Under the pieces are notes generated by a model, which saw only the letters and a list, made by a program, of their open reading frames with translations, was not told the DNA's origin and searched no databases. 64,000 nucleotides of DNA, taken from positions 1 to 64,000 of the IMG/VR virus record IMGVR_UViG_3300050821_003608; one strand, given 5' to 3'. Source of the stretch: a virus. Both the position numbers and the translations under genes were made by a program. Shown piece by piece: positions 47,941-57,435 of the stretch. Numbering within the stretch: the stretch's first letter is position 1; every line of letters begins with the position of its first letter.

Positions 47941-49422
47941 TTATTGTTCCATCTGCGGCGGGGGCTCGGGTGCCGAGCGGGACTTGCGGGCGTCTTCGCC
48001 GGCGGTGGTCAGATGGGACAGAGGGAGGGACAGTATGGCTCCCTTGGCGACTTTCTTCCCGCGATTCGGCCCGCCTCGCTGGAACGCCGACTTCACCTTC
48101 GAGTCGGCCAGCTCGCCTACGTCCTCCGGGACCGCCTCGCCCATCGGGACGTGCACTCGGGGGCCACCCGCAGACATGTAGGCATGAGGCTTCACTCGTT
48201 CGCGGACACTCTGCCCCGCCTTGGCCGCTTGTTTGTTCCGCAGCTTCTCCACTTGGTCGGCCATGTGGTCCTGAAGGTCGATGAACGCCTCCTGCTTCTG
48301 GCGCAGGATGTCGTAGTAGAAGCGGGGCTTCCCCGTCGTGTGCGCGAGGTGGTCGTTGACCGTCTCAGACATCACGTTGGCGACGATGCTCTTAGCTTCC
48401 ATCTCGGAGTCGCGGGCGAGCGCTGCGCGAGCATCAGACGGGGCCATGTTTCTGAGCGAGCGGATGTCCTTGCGCAGCGAGGACCGCTCCTTGTTGAACT
48501 CGTCCAAGGTCCACCCAGTCACGTCGTACTCGGCCTTCACCTTGTTGATGGCCGCGATCCGCGCGCGTCCAGCCTCGGTCTTCGTCCATTGAGGATTCTC
48601 GCGGATGATGCGGTCGAGATGATTGCGGATTAGCGGAGTATAGACCTTGTTCCCTTTGATGGGGGAGAAGTCGCGCTGGAACTCGGCCTCCTGCTGGAGC
48701 GACCCTTGGTCGATGATGTCCTTCAACCCACCGATGGTGGTGGGGCGCCCGCTCCGCTTGGCGGCCTCGGCGATGTCGGGCATCACGCGCTCCAAGTTCT
48801 TTACGTCAGCTCCGGTTGCAGAAACGACCTTGTTTATCCGAGTAGTCTCAGTAGGCTCACTCCCAATCTTCTTCCCAGCCCAGAGAGTTAGAATATCGAA
48901 CGCTCCCTGTCCAATAGCTTCGTGAAGCCTGCCCTCGTCTGTGGCTTGATTGGCACTAACTACACTTCCGGTCGCAAATGGGTCAGCTAGGGATAGAGCC
49001 GTAGCTGCTCCATGAAGTCCCTTGGCAAACCGTGTCGTCGGGTCGGGATCTCGTGCGGCTTCTTGGAACTGTTCCTTGGTCTGACGGGCACCCTGTTTAT
49101 AAGTTTCAATAGTTTGCTTGCCAACGTCGCGTGCGCCGCCAGCTTCGCCTTCAGGAATGAAAAGGTCATGGATGTTCTGGAATGCTCCTTTTGCTCCTTT
49201 GACAAAGCCCGCGAGCATCCCCTCGTCTTCCTTCTGTGGTGTCTGCTCCTTCGGCTGGGTCGTCTTCAGCGCCCGCACCCCCAACAGTAGCCAGTTCTTC
49301 GCCTCCGGGGTCATCTTCGACAACGCGCGAGTCTGCCCGCCTTCGTCGAGAGCCATGAACGCTTTGACGGAATCTTCGCTGGCTTGTGCTGGATTAGTCT
49401 GTGTCTGAGGCTCTTGTGGCAT
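47941..49422 (-). CDS. Internal virion-like protein, 493 aa
   Basis: Begins MPQEPQTQTNPAQASEDSVK. Mostly helical: FVKGAKGAFQNIHDLFIPEG, RIIRENPQWTKTEAGRARIA, DILRQKQEAFIDLQDHMADQ. A Gly-rich central hydrophobic part (GLHGAATALSLADPFATG) could insert in a membrane. Position among tail genes and the helical make-up resemble ejected internal virion proteins of T7-like phages. No lysozyme motif is seen. Confidence 0.6.
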   Translation of the reverse strand: MPQEPQTQTNPAQASEDSVKAFMALDEGGQTRALSKMTPEAKNWLLLGVRALKTTQPKEQTPQKEDEGMLAGFVKGAKGAFQNIHDLFIPEGEAGGARDVGKQTIETYKQGARQTKEQFQEAARDPDPTTRFAKGLHGAATALSLADPFATGSVVSANQATDEGRLHEAIGQGAFDILTLWAGKKIGSEPTETTRINKVVSATGADVKNLERVMPDIAEAAKRSGRPTTIGGLKDIIDQGSLQQEAEFQRDFSPIKGNKVYTPLIRNHLDRIIRENPQWTKTEAGRARIAAINKVKAEYDVTGWTLDEFNKERSSLRKDIRSLRNMAPSDARAALARDSEMEAKSIVANVMSETVNDHLAHTTGKPRFYYDILRQKQEAFIDLQDHMADQVEKLRNKQAAKAGQSVRERVKPHAYMSAGGPRVHVPMGEAVPEDVGELADSKVKSAFQRGGPNRGKKVAKGAILSLPLSHLTTAGEDARKSRSAPEPPPQMEQ

Positions 49423-49428
49423 GGGGCC

Positions 49429-51264
49429 TCACGCAGCGGGGCGTTGCGCTTCGCGGACGGCCTTCTTGATTTCGTCGTCGAGTGGGTGTCCGCCCTCGCC
49501 CAGTTTTGGCGGTGTGTTCGGTGCGGACTTGGACTTCGACTTCGGCTGGGCCTTGTCGCGGAACTTCCCAGGCAGGGCCTCGATGTACTTGCGCTCCTCC
49601 TGCGGGAGCGGGACTGTGCGCGAGCCCGTGTAGACCTCTTCGGCGAGCCGAGCCATCTTGTCGTTGAACGCGGCCGCAGACATGGCGTTTAGTCCGGGCA
49701 CAGGGACATCGCGTTCGAGTGCAGCGACGCTGAACTTCGCCGCGCTGGCCTTGGTGAGCGAGCGGAGGCCCATGACGGTTGAGAGCGACGACACCACCGA
49801 GTTGAACGCTCTGGTCTCTTCAGGTGAGAGCTTGCCGATGATGTCCTTATTGATAGACAGTTGCGAGGCGATGAGAGCTTGCGGCACGCCACCGTAATTC
49901 TTGAGCAGGGTGAATAGCGACCCGGAACGTTTCTCCTCCTGCTCCATGCCATCGAGCACGAGTCGCACGGCGGAAGCGACCTTCTTGCTGGCCTTGGGGT
50001 CGTCGGCTAACTTGTCGAAGTCGGATAGCGAAGTCGCGGACGGTTGCGTCGGATCGCCGAACAGTTGCGTGTAGGCTTCGCGCACGGGGGCGATGCGCTG
50101 GGAGGTGGCGTTAGATGGGAGCATTCCGCTAGACGAAGGGGTCGCAGCACCGCCTCGACTTCCGCCACTCGCGCTCGGTGCGGCGGCTCCACCCGGCTTT
50201 GCTGTCGGACCCTGTGGTGGTGCGGATGGAGCGGACTTACTGCCTCGACCCTTCACTCCCGTCGTCGCCGGCGCGCTCGTTCCCTTCGTGACATCGACCC
50301 CCGTCTTCTCGTCAAGGCCCCGGACGCTCGTGTGTGCCGTGCCAACGCGATGCTCGCCGAGGTCGGTCCCGGCGCCCTGTCCCAACGCTTCCACGTCCAT
50401 CGGGCTGACCGCGAAGGTTTCATTCCCGACCGTGACCACTTTCGAGTTGGGCGAGAACGGCTCGTAGAACGACTTCCCGCCCCACACGATATTCTTCAAC
50501 CCCATCGTATCCGGGAGCGTAGTGAGATCGATGGGCTGGCCGTCCTTGTCGATGAAGGACTTCCCTTGCTTGGCGAGATCCCGCGCGTTCGACACGGAGA
50601 TGGCTGGACCCATGACGGGGCGACCGGAAGGATTCGCAGCTTTGGCCTTCGCTACGGCCTCGGCCTCCTCCATCTTGAACTTGTGCTTCAGTTCCTCCTC
50701 GCGCTTGAACTTGGCGAACTCGCGGTCGTCCTGTGCTTGTGGCGAGGGATGCGCCGCCGACAGGATACTGGCCATCGTAGGAGGAGGAGCGGGAGCGGAC
50801 TTAGGGGCAGCGCCCCCGCTCTGGGGAGCCGTTGCTGAAGCGGCTTGGGGGGACCGTGGGGGCATGGAGGGAGCGTTCGGGCCGGTGCTGGATGCATTCG
50901 CGCCGGGGATTTGTTCGGACATCGCGGGAGGCTGGGCCGGAGCAGACGACTGGGGCTGGCCCTGACTCCCGTCCTGACCTCCACCTTGGCCCTGCTGTCC
51001 ATGTGGACTCTTGTGAAACATATCCGCGATGTGGCCGAATTTCTCGAACGCTCCCTTGATCCCTTTGGACTTCGGATACAACTTCTGCAACTCTTCGAGC
51101 GTCTGAGTCATCTGCTCGGGCGAGAGGTTCCCCGAGTTGATAGCATCGTGGAGAGCCTGCACCTTGATGTCGCGCAGTTTGTCGTCATCGGCTTTATGCT
51201 TCTCGGCCACGTCCTGCAACTTCTGCCCGACGGCGCCAAAGAAGCCTGATGCGAAGTTTCCCAT
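49429..51264 (-). CDS. Internal virion-like protein, 611 aa
   Basis: Starts MGNFASGFFGAVGQKLQDVA. Helical N-terminal part (KFGHIADMFHKSPHGQQGQ), then about 200 residues rich in Pro, Ala, Gly, Gln, and a folded C-terminal half (REAYTQLFGDPTQPSATSLS, LLKNYGGVPQALIASQLSIN) with a final LGEGGHPLDDEIKKAVREAQ. Likely a DNA-ejection or inner core protein in the same set as the 493- and 187-residue proteins. Confidence 0.6.
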   Translation of the reverse strand: MGNFASGFFGAVGQKLQDVAEKHKADDDKLRDIKVQALHDAINSGNLSPEQMTQTLEELQKLYPKSKGIKGAFEKFGHIADMFHKSPHGQQGQGGGQDGSQGQPQSSAPAQPPAMSEQIPGANASSTGPNAPSMPPRSPQAASATAPQSGGAAPKSAPAPPPTMASILSAAHPSPQAQDDREFAKFKREEELKHKFKMEEAEAVAKAKAANPSGRPVMGPAISVSNARDLAKQGKSFIDKDGQPIDLTTLPDTMGLKNIVWGGKSFYEPFSPNSKVVTVGNETFAVSPMDVEALGQGAGTDLGEHRVGTAHTSVRGLDEKTGVDVTKGTSAPATTGVKGRGSKSAPSAPPQGPTAKPGGAAAPSASGGSRGGAATPSSSGMLPSNATSQRIAPVREAYTQLFGDPTQPSATSLSDFDKLADDPKASKKVASAVRLVLDGMEQEEKRSGSLFTLLKNYGGVPQALIASQLSINKDIIGKLSPEETRAFNSVVSSLSTVMGLRSLTKASAAKFSVAALERDVPVPGLNAMSAAAFNDKMARLAEEVYTGSRTVPLPQEERKYIEALPGKFRDKAQPKSKSKSAPNTPPKLGEGGHPLDDEIKKAVREAQRPAA

Positions 51265-51277
51265 CTCTCATCCTTCA

Positions 51278-51841
51278 CTAAGCGAACATCAAAGCAGCCA
51301 TGGCGATCTGTCCTGCGGCCTGCCCCATGGCAGCACCGTTGGCGTCGGACTGCTTCTTAGAGTCTGTAGCTATTTTGCCTAGATCATTGGCGGAAGTCTC
51401 GCCCAGCCCAAGTGCGTTCAGCGCCGCCGACAACTCAGTGCTGCCAATCGCCGCAGTCTGCTTGGCCGCTTCTGGCCTCGCCCCGAATATGGCGTTGTCC
51501 GTTTTCGCGCGAGTGGAATCATCGAGCGTGCGCGAGGCTGCGTTGACTCCGCCCCCGCGGGCGGTCCCTGACGTGGCCAACTGTCGTTTGCTGGCGTCTG
51601 CTCCAGCACGGACAGCGTTAGTTTCGGGCGCAACCGCCGCACTGACCGACGCACGATTCCCCGTGAGGATATTCTTCCAGTAACTCGCGGCGTCGCCGAC
51701 CATCGACTGTCCCGTTTTGAACGCCTGCTCCCCAGCGGGGAGAGCGAAGTTGAATACGTTGTGCAGGTCTTGGAACGAAGTCAGTTGCTCCTTCCTGTCC
51801 GTCTTGGACGACGAGCCGCCGATCCCGAACAGTCCGCCCAT
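51278..51841 (-). CDS. Internal virion-like protein, 187 aa
   Basis: Start MGGLFGIGGSSSKTDRKEQL is chosen since its ATG shares a base with the upstream TGA; the longer open frame is a shadow. Gly-rich head, helices (LHNVFNFALPAGEQAFKTGQ), Ala-rich end (SDANGAAMGQAAGQIAMAAL) that may insert in a membrane. The MGGLFG-SSS start recurs in podovirus small internal virion proteins. Confidence 0.65.
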   Translation of the reverse strand: MGGLFGIGGSSSKTDRKEQLTSFQDLHNVFNFALPAGEQAFKTGQSMVGDAASYWKNILTGNRASVSAAVAPETNAVRAGADASKRQLATSGTARGGGVNAASRTLDDSTRAKTDNAIFGARPEAAKQTAAIGSTELSAALNALGLGETSANDLGKIATDSKKQSDANGAAMGQAAGQIAMAALMFA

Positions 51842-52233
51842 CACTTCGCTCCTGAGACAGTCACGTACACGGGATGGTGAACCTTCACCATTCCTCGTGC
51901 CTCGCACAGCCTCACTGCCGCGGGGTGTTCGCACACCGCCATGTATCCACGGACATGGCACTCGACGAGGAAGGCTTGCATCTCGTCGGCCAGTTCCTCG
52001 GCTAGTCCAGTGGCGTATTCAGAGCGGTCCACGAGGAGGGGTTCGGTGTGTGGGACGAGCTGGAGGCAGGTCAGTCCGACGATGCGTCCATCCTTCTCGG
52101 CCAGCAACACGCGCGAGGTCTGGCGGTTCAATGACATCCATCCTCTCGCCGCCAACTTTTGATCGATGGCATCCCAGTCCCGCTCCGAGCAGGTCGCCCC
52201 GTCCACCCAGCGTTTTGTAATTCCGTCGCTCAT
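51841..52233 (-). CDS. GNAT-like protein, possible internal virion protein A, 130 aa
   Basis: Fold pattern of GCN5 acetyltransferases: SRVLLAEKDGRIVGLTCLQL (strand-turn-strand), then LADEMQAFLVECHVRGYMAV and EHPAAVRLCEARGMVKVHHP. In T7-like phages a small GNAT-like protein lies with internal virion genes, which is the context here. The pyrophosphate loop is not canonical, so acetylation is uncertain. Confidence 0.55.
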   Translation of the reverse strand: MSDGITKRWVDGATCSERDWDAIDQKLAARGWMSLNRQTSRVLLAEKDGRIVGLTCLQLVPHTEPLLVDRSEYATGLAEELADEMQAFLVECHVRGYMAVCEHPAAVRLCEARGMVKVHHPVYVTVSGAK

Positions 52234-52688
52234 TGGATGATGGCCGTCACCTGACAGGCATCCCCCGTAGTGTCCGCGTCGATGAAGAACTCGTACAAAC
52301 TGTAGACGTTGCGATTGAGAGCCGCGCTCCCGAGGATGAACGTCTCTCCGGGGACCAGTGCTTTGATGATGGTCCCTTTGTCGGTGGCGTTCCCAGTGCC
52401 TCCCGCCGCCCCACGCTTCAGGATGTAGACAATCCCCGTGTTGTTGGCGAGCGAAGGCGGACCCGCTCCGGCCTTGAGTGCCTGGAAGATGATTTGCTGC
52501 GCACGAGTCGTGTACTCGTCGGCCGCGGGAGGAGTGCCGGACACGCCAGGGTTGGGCGTTTCAGGTGCATTCACGGCCGTAGAATCTACCAAAGAAGTGA
52601 TGCGAACCGGAGTCCCCGCCGCAGCGACGACGATATTCCCCAAGGGCCAGACCGGGCCTTGTTTGTCCTGATGAACTGAGTTCGCCAT
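52230..52688 (-). CDS. Virion structural protein, 152 aa
   Basis: Starts MANSVHQDKQGPVWPLGNIV. Beta-rich throughout (NIVVAAAGTPVRITSLVDST, GTIIKALVPGETFILGSAAL, FFIDADTTGDACQVTAIIQ), in the mode of small head or tail decoration proteins. The length and Ala/Gly/Thr content are typical. Overlaps the GNAT-like gene by four bases. Confidence 0.6.
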   Translation of the reverse strand: MANSVHQDKQGPVWPLGNIVVAAAGTPVRITSLVDSTAVNAPETPNPGVSGTPPAADEYTTRAQQIIFQALKAGAGPPSLANNTGIVYILKRGAAGGTGNATDKGTIIKALVPGETFILGSAALNRNVYSLYEFFIDADTTGDACQVTAIIQ

Positions 52689-52703
52689 TGCTCTCTCCCT
52701 CTC

Positions 52704-53171
52704 CTACGGATAGACCCGGACGTTGTACGTTTTCGCTGGCGGAGTCAAAGCCACGAACGCGACTGCGTTCACCGTCACTGTGTTCGAGGCCGTGACTGTG
52801 CACTCAATGCTCATCCCTAGCGCGGAGATGTTCGTGCCGTCGCTCGGGGAAGCGATGCAAGGCTGTCCTGCGACTGCGCCCGTGACCGTCGCGGTGCCCG
52901 AAGCACTTCCTCCGAGTGCGAGCAGTCCTCCGCCGATGCTCCCGGTTGTTCCGGTCAGATAGGCGGCAGGAGAAGAAGTCCCGCAGGACATCGCTCCGCC
53001 CGACATGTTCAGGTGGTTCCCAGCGGAGTCGGGACAGTTCGGGATGGAAGGAGACGGAGAGTTGGCGGTTGATTGCGACTGGACCCGATGCCGAGTCGCG
53101 ACGAGGTAGGAGCCGCTCAGGATCAAGCAGAGCAGCACCCACGCGAGGGGCTTCTTGAAGTCTCGCAACAT
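52704..53171 (-). CDS. Signal-anchored protein, 155 aa
   Basis: N-terminal membrane anchor or signal (KKPLAWVLLCLILSGSYLVA). After a Ser/Pro-rich linker come Gly/Ala/Thr-rich strands (GTTGSIGGGLLALGGSASGT, ASNTVTVNAVAFVALTPPAK). Four cysteines could pair outside the cell. Resembles the signal-bearing fibre-like proteins of the left end in composition. Likely displayed or secreted. Confidence 0.6.
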   Translation of the reverse strand: MLRDFKKPLAWVLLCLILSGSYLVATRHRVQSQSTANSPSPSIPNCPDSAGNHLNMSGGAMSCGTSSPAAYLTGTTGSIGGGLLALGGSASGTATVTGAVAGQPCIASPSDGTNISALGMSIECTVTASNTVTVNAVAFVALTPPAKTYNVRVYP

Positions 53172-53197
53172 GACTGGACTATACCCCCTTTTTGGCT

Positions 53198-53491
53198 CTA
53201 TACGAAGTGGAAATTACCACTCTTCTTGTCCCACTTGAGAATGGCTCCGTCTGCGAGTGTCTGAACGTCCACGGGCGCGACTCGCAATCCTAGAATCTGC
53301 GTGTCAGTCGGCCCCGAGCCCGGAGGTGGCCCTGACGACTTAGTTGTTATGGGCTTGGACATCTCCTCGCGCATCGACGCCACGCTATCTTGCAGGTTGT
53401 AGTGTTGGGTGAGGAGCTGGCGGAACGCTCGCTCGGTCGCGGCGGGATCTTTCAACTGGTCAACTGAGGGGAACCATCGTTGCTGGCTCAT
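53198..53491 (-). CDS. Unknown tail-module protein, 97 aa
   Basis: ATGA overlap with the nozzle gene; the longer frame inside that gene is rejected. N-terminal helix (VDQLKDPAATERAFRQLLTQ, YNLQDSVASMREEMSKP) then a beta end (LADGAILKWDKKSGNFHFV). Could be a small trimer or fibre-attachment protein. Not recognised. Confidence 0.6.
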   Translation of the reverse strand: MSQQRWFPSVDQLKDPAATERAFRQLLTQHYNLQDSVASMREEMSKPITTKSSGPPPGSGPTDTQILGLRVAPVDVQTLADGAILKWDKKSGNFHFV

Positions 53492-56400
53492 ATCTTGGCT
53501 TCGTCGCCCGACCTTTCTCCAACCAGAGGCTTGTTCGTGTATCCGTCCTGTCGACCCCACGCACCCACGAGGACTTCGCACTTGTCTTGGTGTACTGCGA
53601 ATGGCGCGGTGGAAGTCATCGAGTACGTGTAGAGCTGCCCTTTGTTGAAGGTCGGGACGAAAACCAGCTTCTTCACCAGTCCTCCTGTGGATGGCATGAT
53701 GATCGGAGCAGGCGCGGTGCCGTCAAACACTCCAATCGTGAGCGTCACAGGCGTCGTGGACGAGTACGTGATAGACACCTGCCGGACGTACATGAATCCT
53801 TGCATCCCGTGCGAAGTGGGCTGGGTCGTCCACGTCTCGGCCGACTCGGGAGTCTCCTCCGCGATCCAGCGGACTTTCCAGATACGCATCGGGAGTCCGT
53901 CGGGCTGTGGCTCCAACCGGACCATGTGCGCGATGAACGGCTGGTTGAAGGAGTAGGCGATTTCTTTCTCCCCGTTGTGGTTGACGACGGGAGTGAAAGC
54001 GTGCGCTGCAAGTGCATCTGCATCCCGCACGATTATTCCCTTAGCCGCCGCGAAGGTGTCGGCGTGCAAGATAAATCCCTGAATCCACTTCGCTCCCTCA
54101 ATCCCAGCATCGTCCCAGTCCATCTGGCGGTCGATGATGTTCTCGGGTTTGGGGATGAGCGCGGGCTGCCATACGTAAAGTGTGGTCGGGACAGACTGCT
54201 GGGAAAAGTCGTCGGCCCACTGGTAGAAGGTGCCGAGGAAGTTCGACAACACCCCGCCGACGAGCGAGACAGGTTGCTGGACACGCACGAGTCTCTGTGG
54301 GATAGTCTGCGTCACGCTGATAGACACACCAAGATTCATTGGTGTCATAGTCAGAGGGGAACCCTTCGCCGCAGGGAGAGAGTCGAGGTAGAGGTCACCC
54401 CACTGCTCGCCCGCGCGCACGTCGCCGCCGTCGAACTCGAACGTCGCGAGGGAACAGGCGATGGGATTGCCTACTCCATTCGTGCCGTCGTCGTTGAACA
54501 AGTCGTTCTGTTGGTAGATTGCTCCGCGATTCGGAGCACCGACCGTTCGTCCAGCGAGAACTGTTACCGCGTTGGACGCACTAGAACTTTCCTTCTGTTG
54601 CTCAACGTGATAGACCGCCGACACTTGGAAGGGATAAAGGTCCACGCTCCACGCGCCCGTGCGGAGGTTGCACACCAGAACGCGGAACACGAACGCGCTG
54701 TCCTGATACGTAGCGTACAGCCAGCCGTTTGAGTGTGCCAGCCGGAACGTCGGAGCATTCTGATAGGCCGGCGCGTGGATGGTCACGCCGTTGTAAGTCA
54801 CATCTTGTCCAGGAATGCCCTCGTGTGGGAAGAGATTGAAGAGGTCGGCGTCCGTGAGCGAGCCACGACTGGTCCCGTAGATACCGTCCTTCCCCCAGAA
54901 GAACACTTCCTTGCCGTCATTGCAGTGCCCAAACGGAGCGCCCAGCCCGCGGGTGATGGGCTGCTGGACGAAGTTGTATCGTTGCAGAGGGTTGTCCGGC
55001 TGTGGGTACAAGGCCCACCAGCGTTCGGTCGAGCCGACGAAGGACAATCCATCCACGACTTCGCCACCGAGCAAGGGTTCAGTCGGCGGGGAGATTTCGA
55101 TGTTGTACGAATCGGGTGCCGAGTCTGGCTGATTATTCTTGGCGAAGTAGAGCGTACCCGGACGAAGTGGATCCCCGACCGCGAAGACCGTTCCGTTCAC
55201 GTCCGGTCCCCACATATAGGGAAGGAACTGTCTGGCGGTAAGTGGTTCGTAGATGGAGAAGACCGCAGGGACGGTGGGCGAATTGGCATTCTCCTCGAAC
55301 TCAAACAGGTAGGTCGTGCCTCCGACCAGCACGGGCCGCTTGCGCAAGGTGTAGACGTTGCCGAGTGCTATTTGCACGAGGTTGCCGGGGAGATAGCGAA
55401 GCACGTTGGTCGGCGAAGGGATAGTCACGAGCGCAACAGTCCCGGTGACTTGCGTCGCAGTCGCGTTCAGTGGAACGTCGATAGTTGGCCACGGTTCGTG
55501 ATTGTCGAAGTCGAGGGCCTCGCCTGCGCCAGCAGCGTCGTCGCTGAAGATGTCGATGAACTGGGAAACCAGAGGCATCGAGGCAATGCGTCTCCACTCC
55601 GTTACCGACCCTCCATACCGTTCGATGTCCCAAGTGTCTATCTGAGGGTCGTATGCTCCGCTTGGGAGGATGACCAGCACAGCCTGACGACGCGGACTGA
55701 TTCCATACCGCGTGGCTGGCGAAGGGTTCCCGACCGCTCCCGTCACGCTCGATCGCGGACGCACTCGATAACGATACGGCGCTCCGACATCGCCCACGTC
55801 CGGTGCGCTCCCGCCCGATACGCCGAACGACCCGGTGGCGACGTTGATAGTCCCGGAAGCGTTCCACAGGATTTGCATCTTCGTGGCGTTCTGGAGGTTC
55901 TTGGTGAGGTCACCGCCCACTCGGGTCAAGTTGGTCAAAGGGAAGATGAGTTGAATCCAAGTGTTATTGCCGGGAGTGAGTTGCTGGCTGGAGGAAGTCT
56001 GGACGGAGTTCCCCTTGCCAATGGAAGACTCATCGTCGATGGTAGCTCGTTGGTCTACGGTCTGCGCCGAGGCGATTTGCGTCACAGAGTTGGCGATGGC
56101 CGCAGTGATGTCGCTTGGACGGAAGGTGACGTAGAAGAAGTCCCGCGTGAAGGTGCCGTCCCCGACATCGAAGAGAATTTTCATCTCATTAAGGTTGGCG
56201 AGGTTGTCTACCTTGATTCCGATGTAGAAATAGTCGTCCGGCTGCGCGGACGGAAACCCGAATGGATTGAGCGCCCCAGGGGAGGCGGGATTGAGCGTGG
56301 CGGTCTGTGTCCCAATCCCTACCGTGACGACGTAGGTGGCGGATGTCGCGGAGATAGCCTGCCCAGCTATAGGGAGTGTCGTAGTGAAGATTTGCACGGC

Positions 56401-57435
56401 GGGGATAGCCGTGATGCTATCCGCCACGCTGTGCGCCAACGTGGTGGAAGTTTCGATAGAGACGGTTCCGTCCGGCCCCTCGGTGACGCTCCAGACGTAG
56501 CAGGTTTCGGTCCCGACCTTGATGAGCGCCCCGCGACGCAGAGCGAATAGGAGAGAGGTAAGGTAGATGGAAGTCTCGCCTCCCGCGCCCGACTGTGCTT
56601 GGAGAACACTAGGCACGATGATGCAGCGTCCGGTCACGCCCGAGAAGTAGAAGATGCTGGAGATGCTCAGAGTGGAAGTGAATCCCGCGAACACGTCCAG
56701 CACGAAGGCCGAGTTCTGGACTCCGTTGATACTGAGTGGGAGCATCCTCTGGTACTGCGCGGCTGCGGTGACTCCGATGGACACTGTGAAGGGATTGATG
56801 ATGGCAGGATCCGGGAGGACTGGCCCCACAGTGTCGGTGATTCGATTCCCTGCTGCGCTGGCTCCCGCAGTAGCCACATTGGTCCAGAAACTCCCGCCGC
56901 CGCTATCGGTGAAGGTTCTATTCGCACTACTCATCAGCATGTCTGGTGCGACCTGCGGCTCGGCAATCCCGACCTTCTGTTGCGTCACCACCCCCGCGAG
57001 TGTCGGCGCCGAGAACTTTTGATAGTCGCTCCCGTTGGCGATGTACATGTACGGGTTGGGGGACTGGTTCGGGCGGAACGGAATGAGGGACGCGCCTTGA
57101 ATGGCGATGGGCGAGCCACCAGCGAGCGAGCCAACCTGCGTGCCCAGCCCGGCGTCAATCCACACGGAATTGTCGAGGTTGAACCCCAGCAGTCGAGGTT
57201 GATCGTCGGTCCCGAGCGTCGCATAGGCGCGAACGTCGGTAAAGTAGGCGCTCGCGGGACCAGCTTGGAATAGTTTCGTAGTGCCTGGCCGGGTCCGCAC
57301 GGAGGAGTCCGAGTACGACCGGATGTTCACTGCAATGGGATACTTGTCGGGTGGCATGGAATCCGGCGCGGAGTTGGTCTTCATCCCGCCGAACTTGAAG
57401 CGGAACCCCTCCTTCGGCCTGGAGTAGTCGCTCAT
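53488..57435 (-). CDS. Tail nozzle-like beta-propeller protein, 1315 aa
   Basis: Starts MSDYSRPKEGFRFKFGGMKT. The early phrase KYPIAVNIRSYSDSSVRTRP followed by GTTKL is typical of nozzle or tubular-B-like tail proteins (T7 gp12, P22 gp10-like). Propeller-like repeats run through the middle (YRYRVRPRSSVTGAVGNPSP, DTWDIERYGGSVTEWRRIAS, VVDGLSFVGSTERWWALYPQ). Longer than T7 gp12 (about 794) by a beta-rich insert at about residues 170-500. Forms the distal tube that fibres attach to. Confidence 0.7.
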   Translation of the reverse strand: MSDYSRPKEGFRFKFGGMKTNSAPDSMPPDKYPIAVNIRSYSDSSVRTRPGTTKLFQAGPASAYFTDVRAYATLGTDDQPRLLGFNLDNSVWIDAGLGTQVGSLAGGSPIAIQGASLIPFRPNQSPNPYMYIANGSDYQKFSAPTLAGVVTQQKVGIAEPQVAPDMLMSSANRTFTDSGGGSFWTNVATAGASAAGNRITDTVGPVLPDPAIINPFTVSIGVTAAAQYQRMLPLSINGVQNSAFVLDVFAGFTSTLSISSIFYFSGVTGRCIIVPSVLQAQSGAGGETSIYLTSLLFALRRGALIKVGTETCYVWSVTEGPDGTVSIETSTTLAHSVADSITAIPAVQIFTTTLPIAGQAISATSATYVVTVGIGTQTATLNPASPGALNPFGFPSAQPDDYFYIGIKVDNLANLNEMKILFDVGDGTFTRDFFYVTFRPSDITAAIANSVTQIASAQTVDQRATIDDESSIGKGNSVQTSSSQQLTPGNNTWIQLIFPLTNLTRVGGDLTKNLQNATKMQILWNASGTINVATGSFGVSGGSAPDVGDVGAPYRYRVRPRSSVTGAVGNPSPATRYGISPRRQAVLVILPSGAYDPQIDTWDIERYGGSVTEWRRIASMPLVSQFIDIFSDDAAGAGEALDFDNHEPWPTIDVPLNATATQVTGTVALVTIPSPTNVLRYLPGNLVQIALGNVYTLRKRPVLVGGTTYLFEFEENANSPTVPAVFSIYEPLTARQFLPYMWGPDVNGTVFAVGDPLRPGTLYFAKNNQPDSAPDSYNIEISPPTEPLLGGEVVDGLSFVGSTERWWALYPQPDNPLQRYNFVQQPITRGLGAPFGHCNDGKEVFFWGKDGIYGTSRGSLTDADLFNLFPHEGIPGQDVTYNGVTIHAPAYQNAPTFRLAHSNGWLYATYQDSAFVFRVLVCNLRTGAWSVDLYPFQVSAVYHVEQQKESSSASNAVTVLAGRTVGAPNRGAIYQQNDLFNDDGTNGVGNPIACSLATFEFDGGDVRAGEQWGDLYLDSLPAAKGSPLTMTPMNLGVSISVTQTIPQRLVRVQQPVSLVGGVLSNFLGTFYQWADDFSQQSVPTTLYVWQPALIPKPENIIDRQMDWDDAGIEGAKWIQGFILHADTFAAAKGIIVRDADALAAHAFTPVVNHNGEKEIAYSFNQPFIAHMVRLEPQPDGLPMRIWKVRWIAEETPESAETWTTQPTSHGMQGFMYVRQVSITYSSTTPVTLTIGVFDGTAPAPIIMPSTGGLVKKLVFVPTFNKGQLYTYSMTSTAPFAVHQDKCEVLVGAWGRQDGYTNKPLVGERSGDEAKI

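Noticed and set aside
54733-56550. 605-codon plus-strand frame opposite the nozzle gene
   Set aside because: Long only because of GC bias; low-quality composition and no start signal; nozzle gene on the minus strand is coupled to neighbours.
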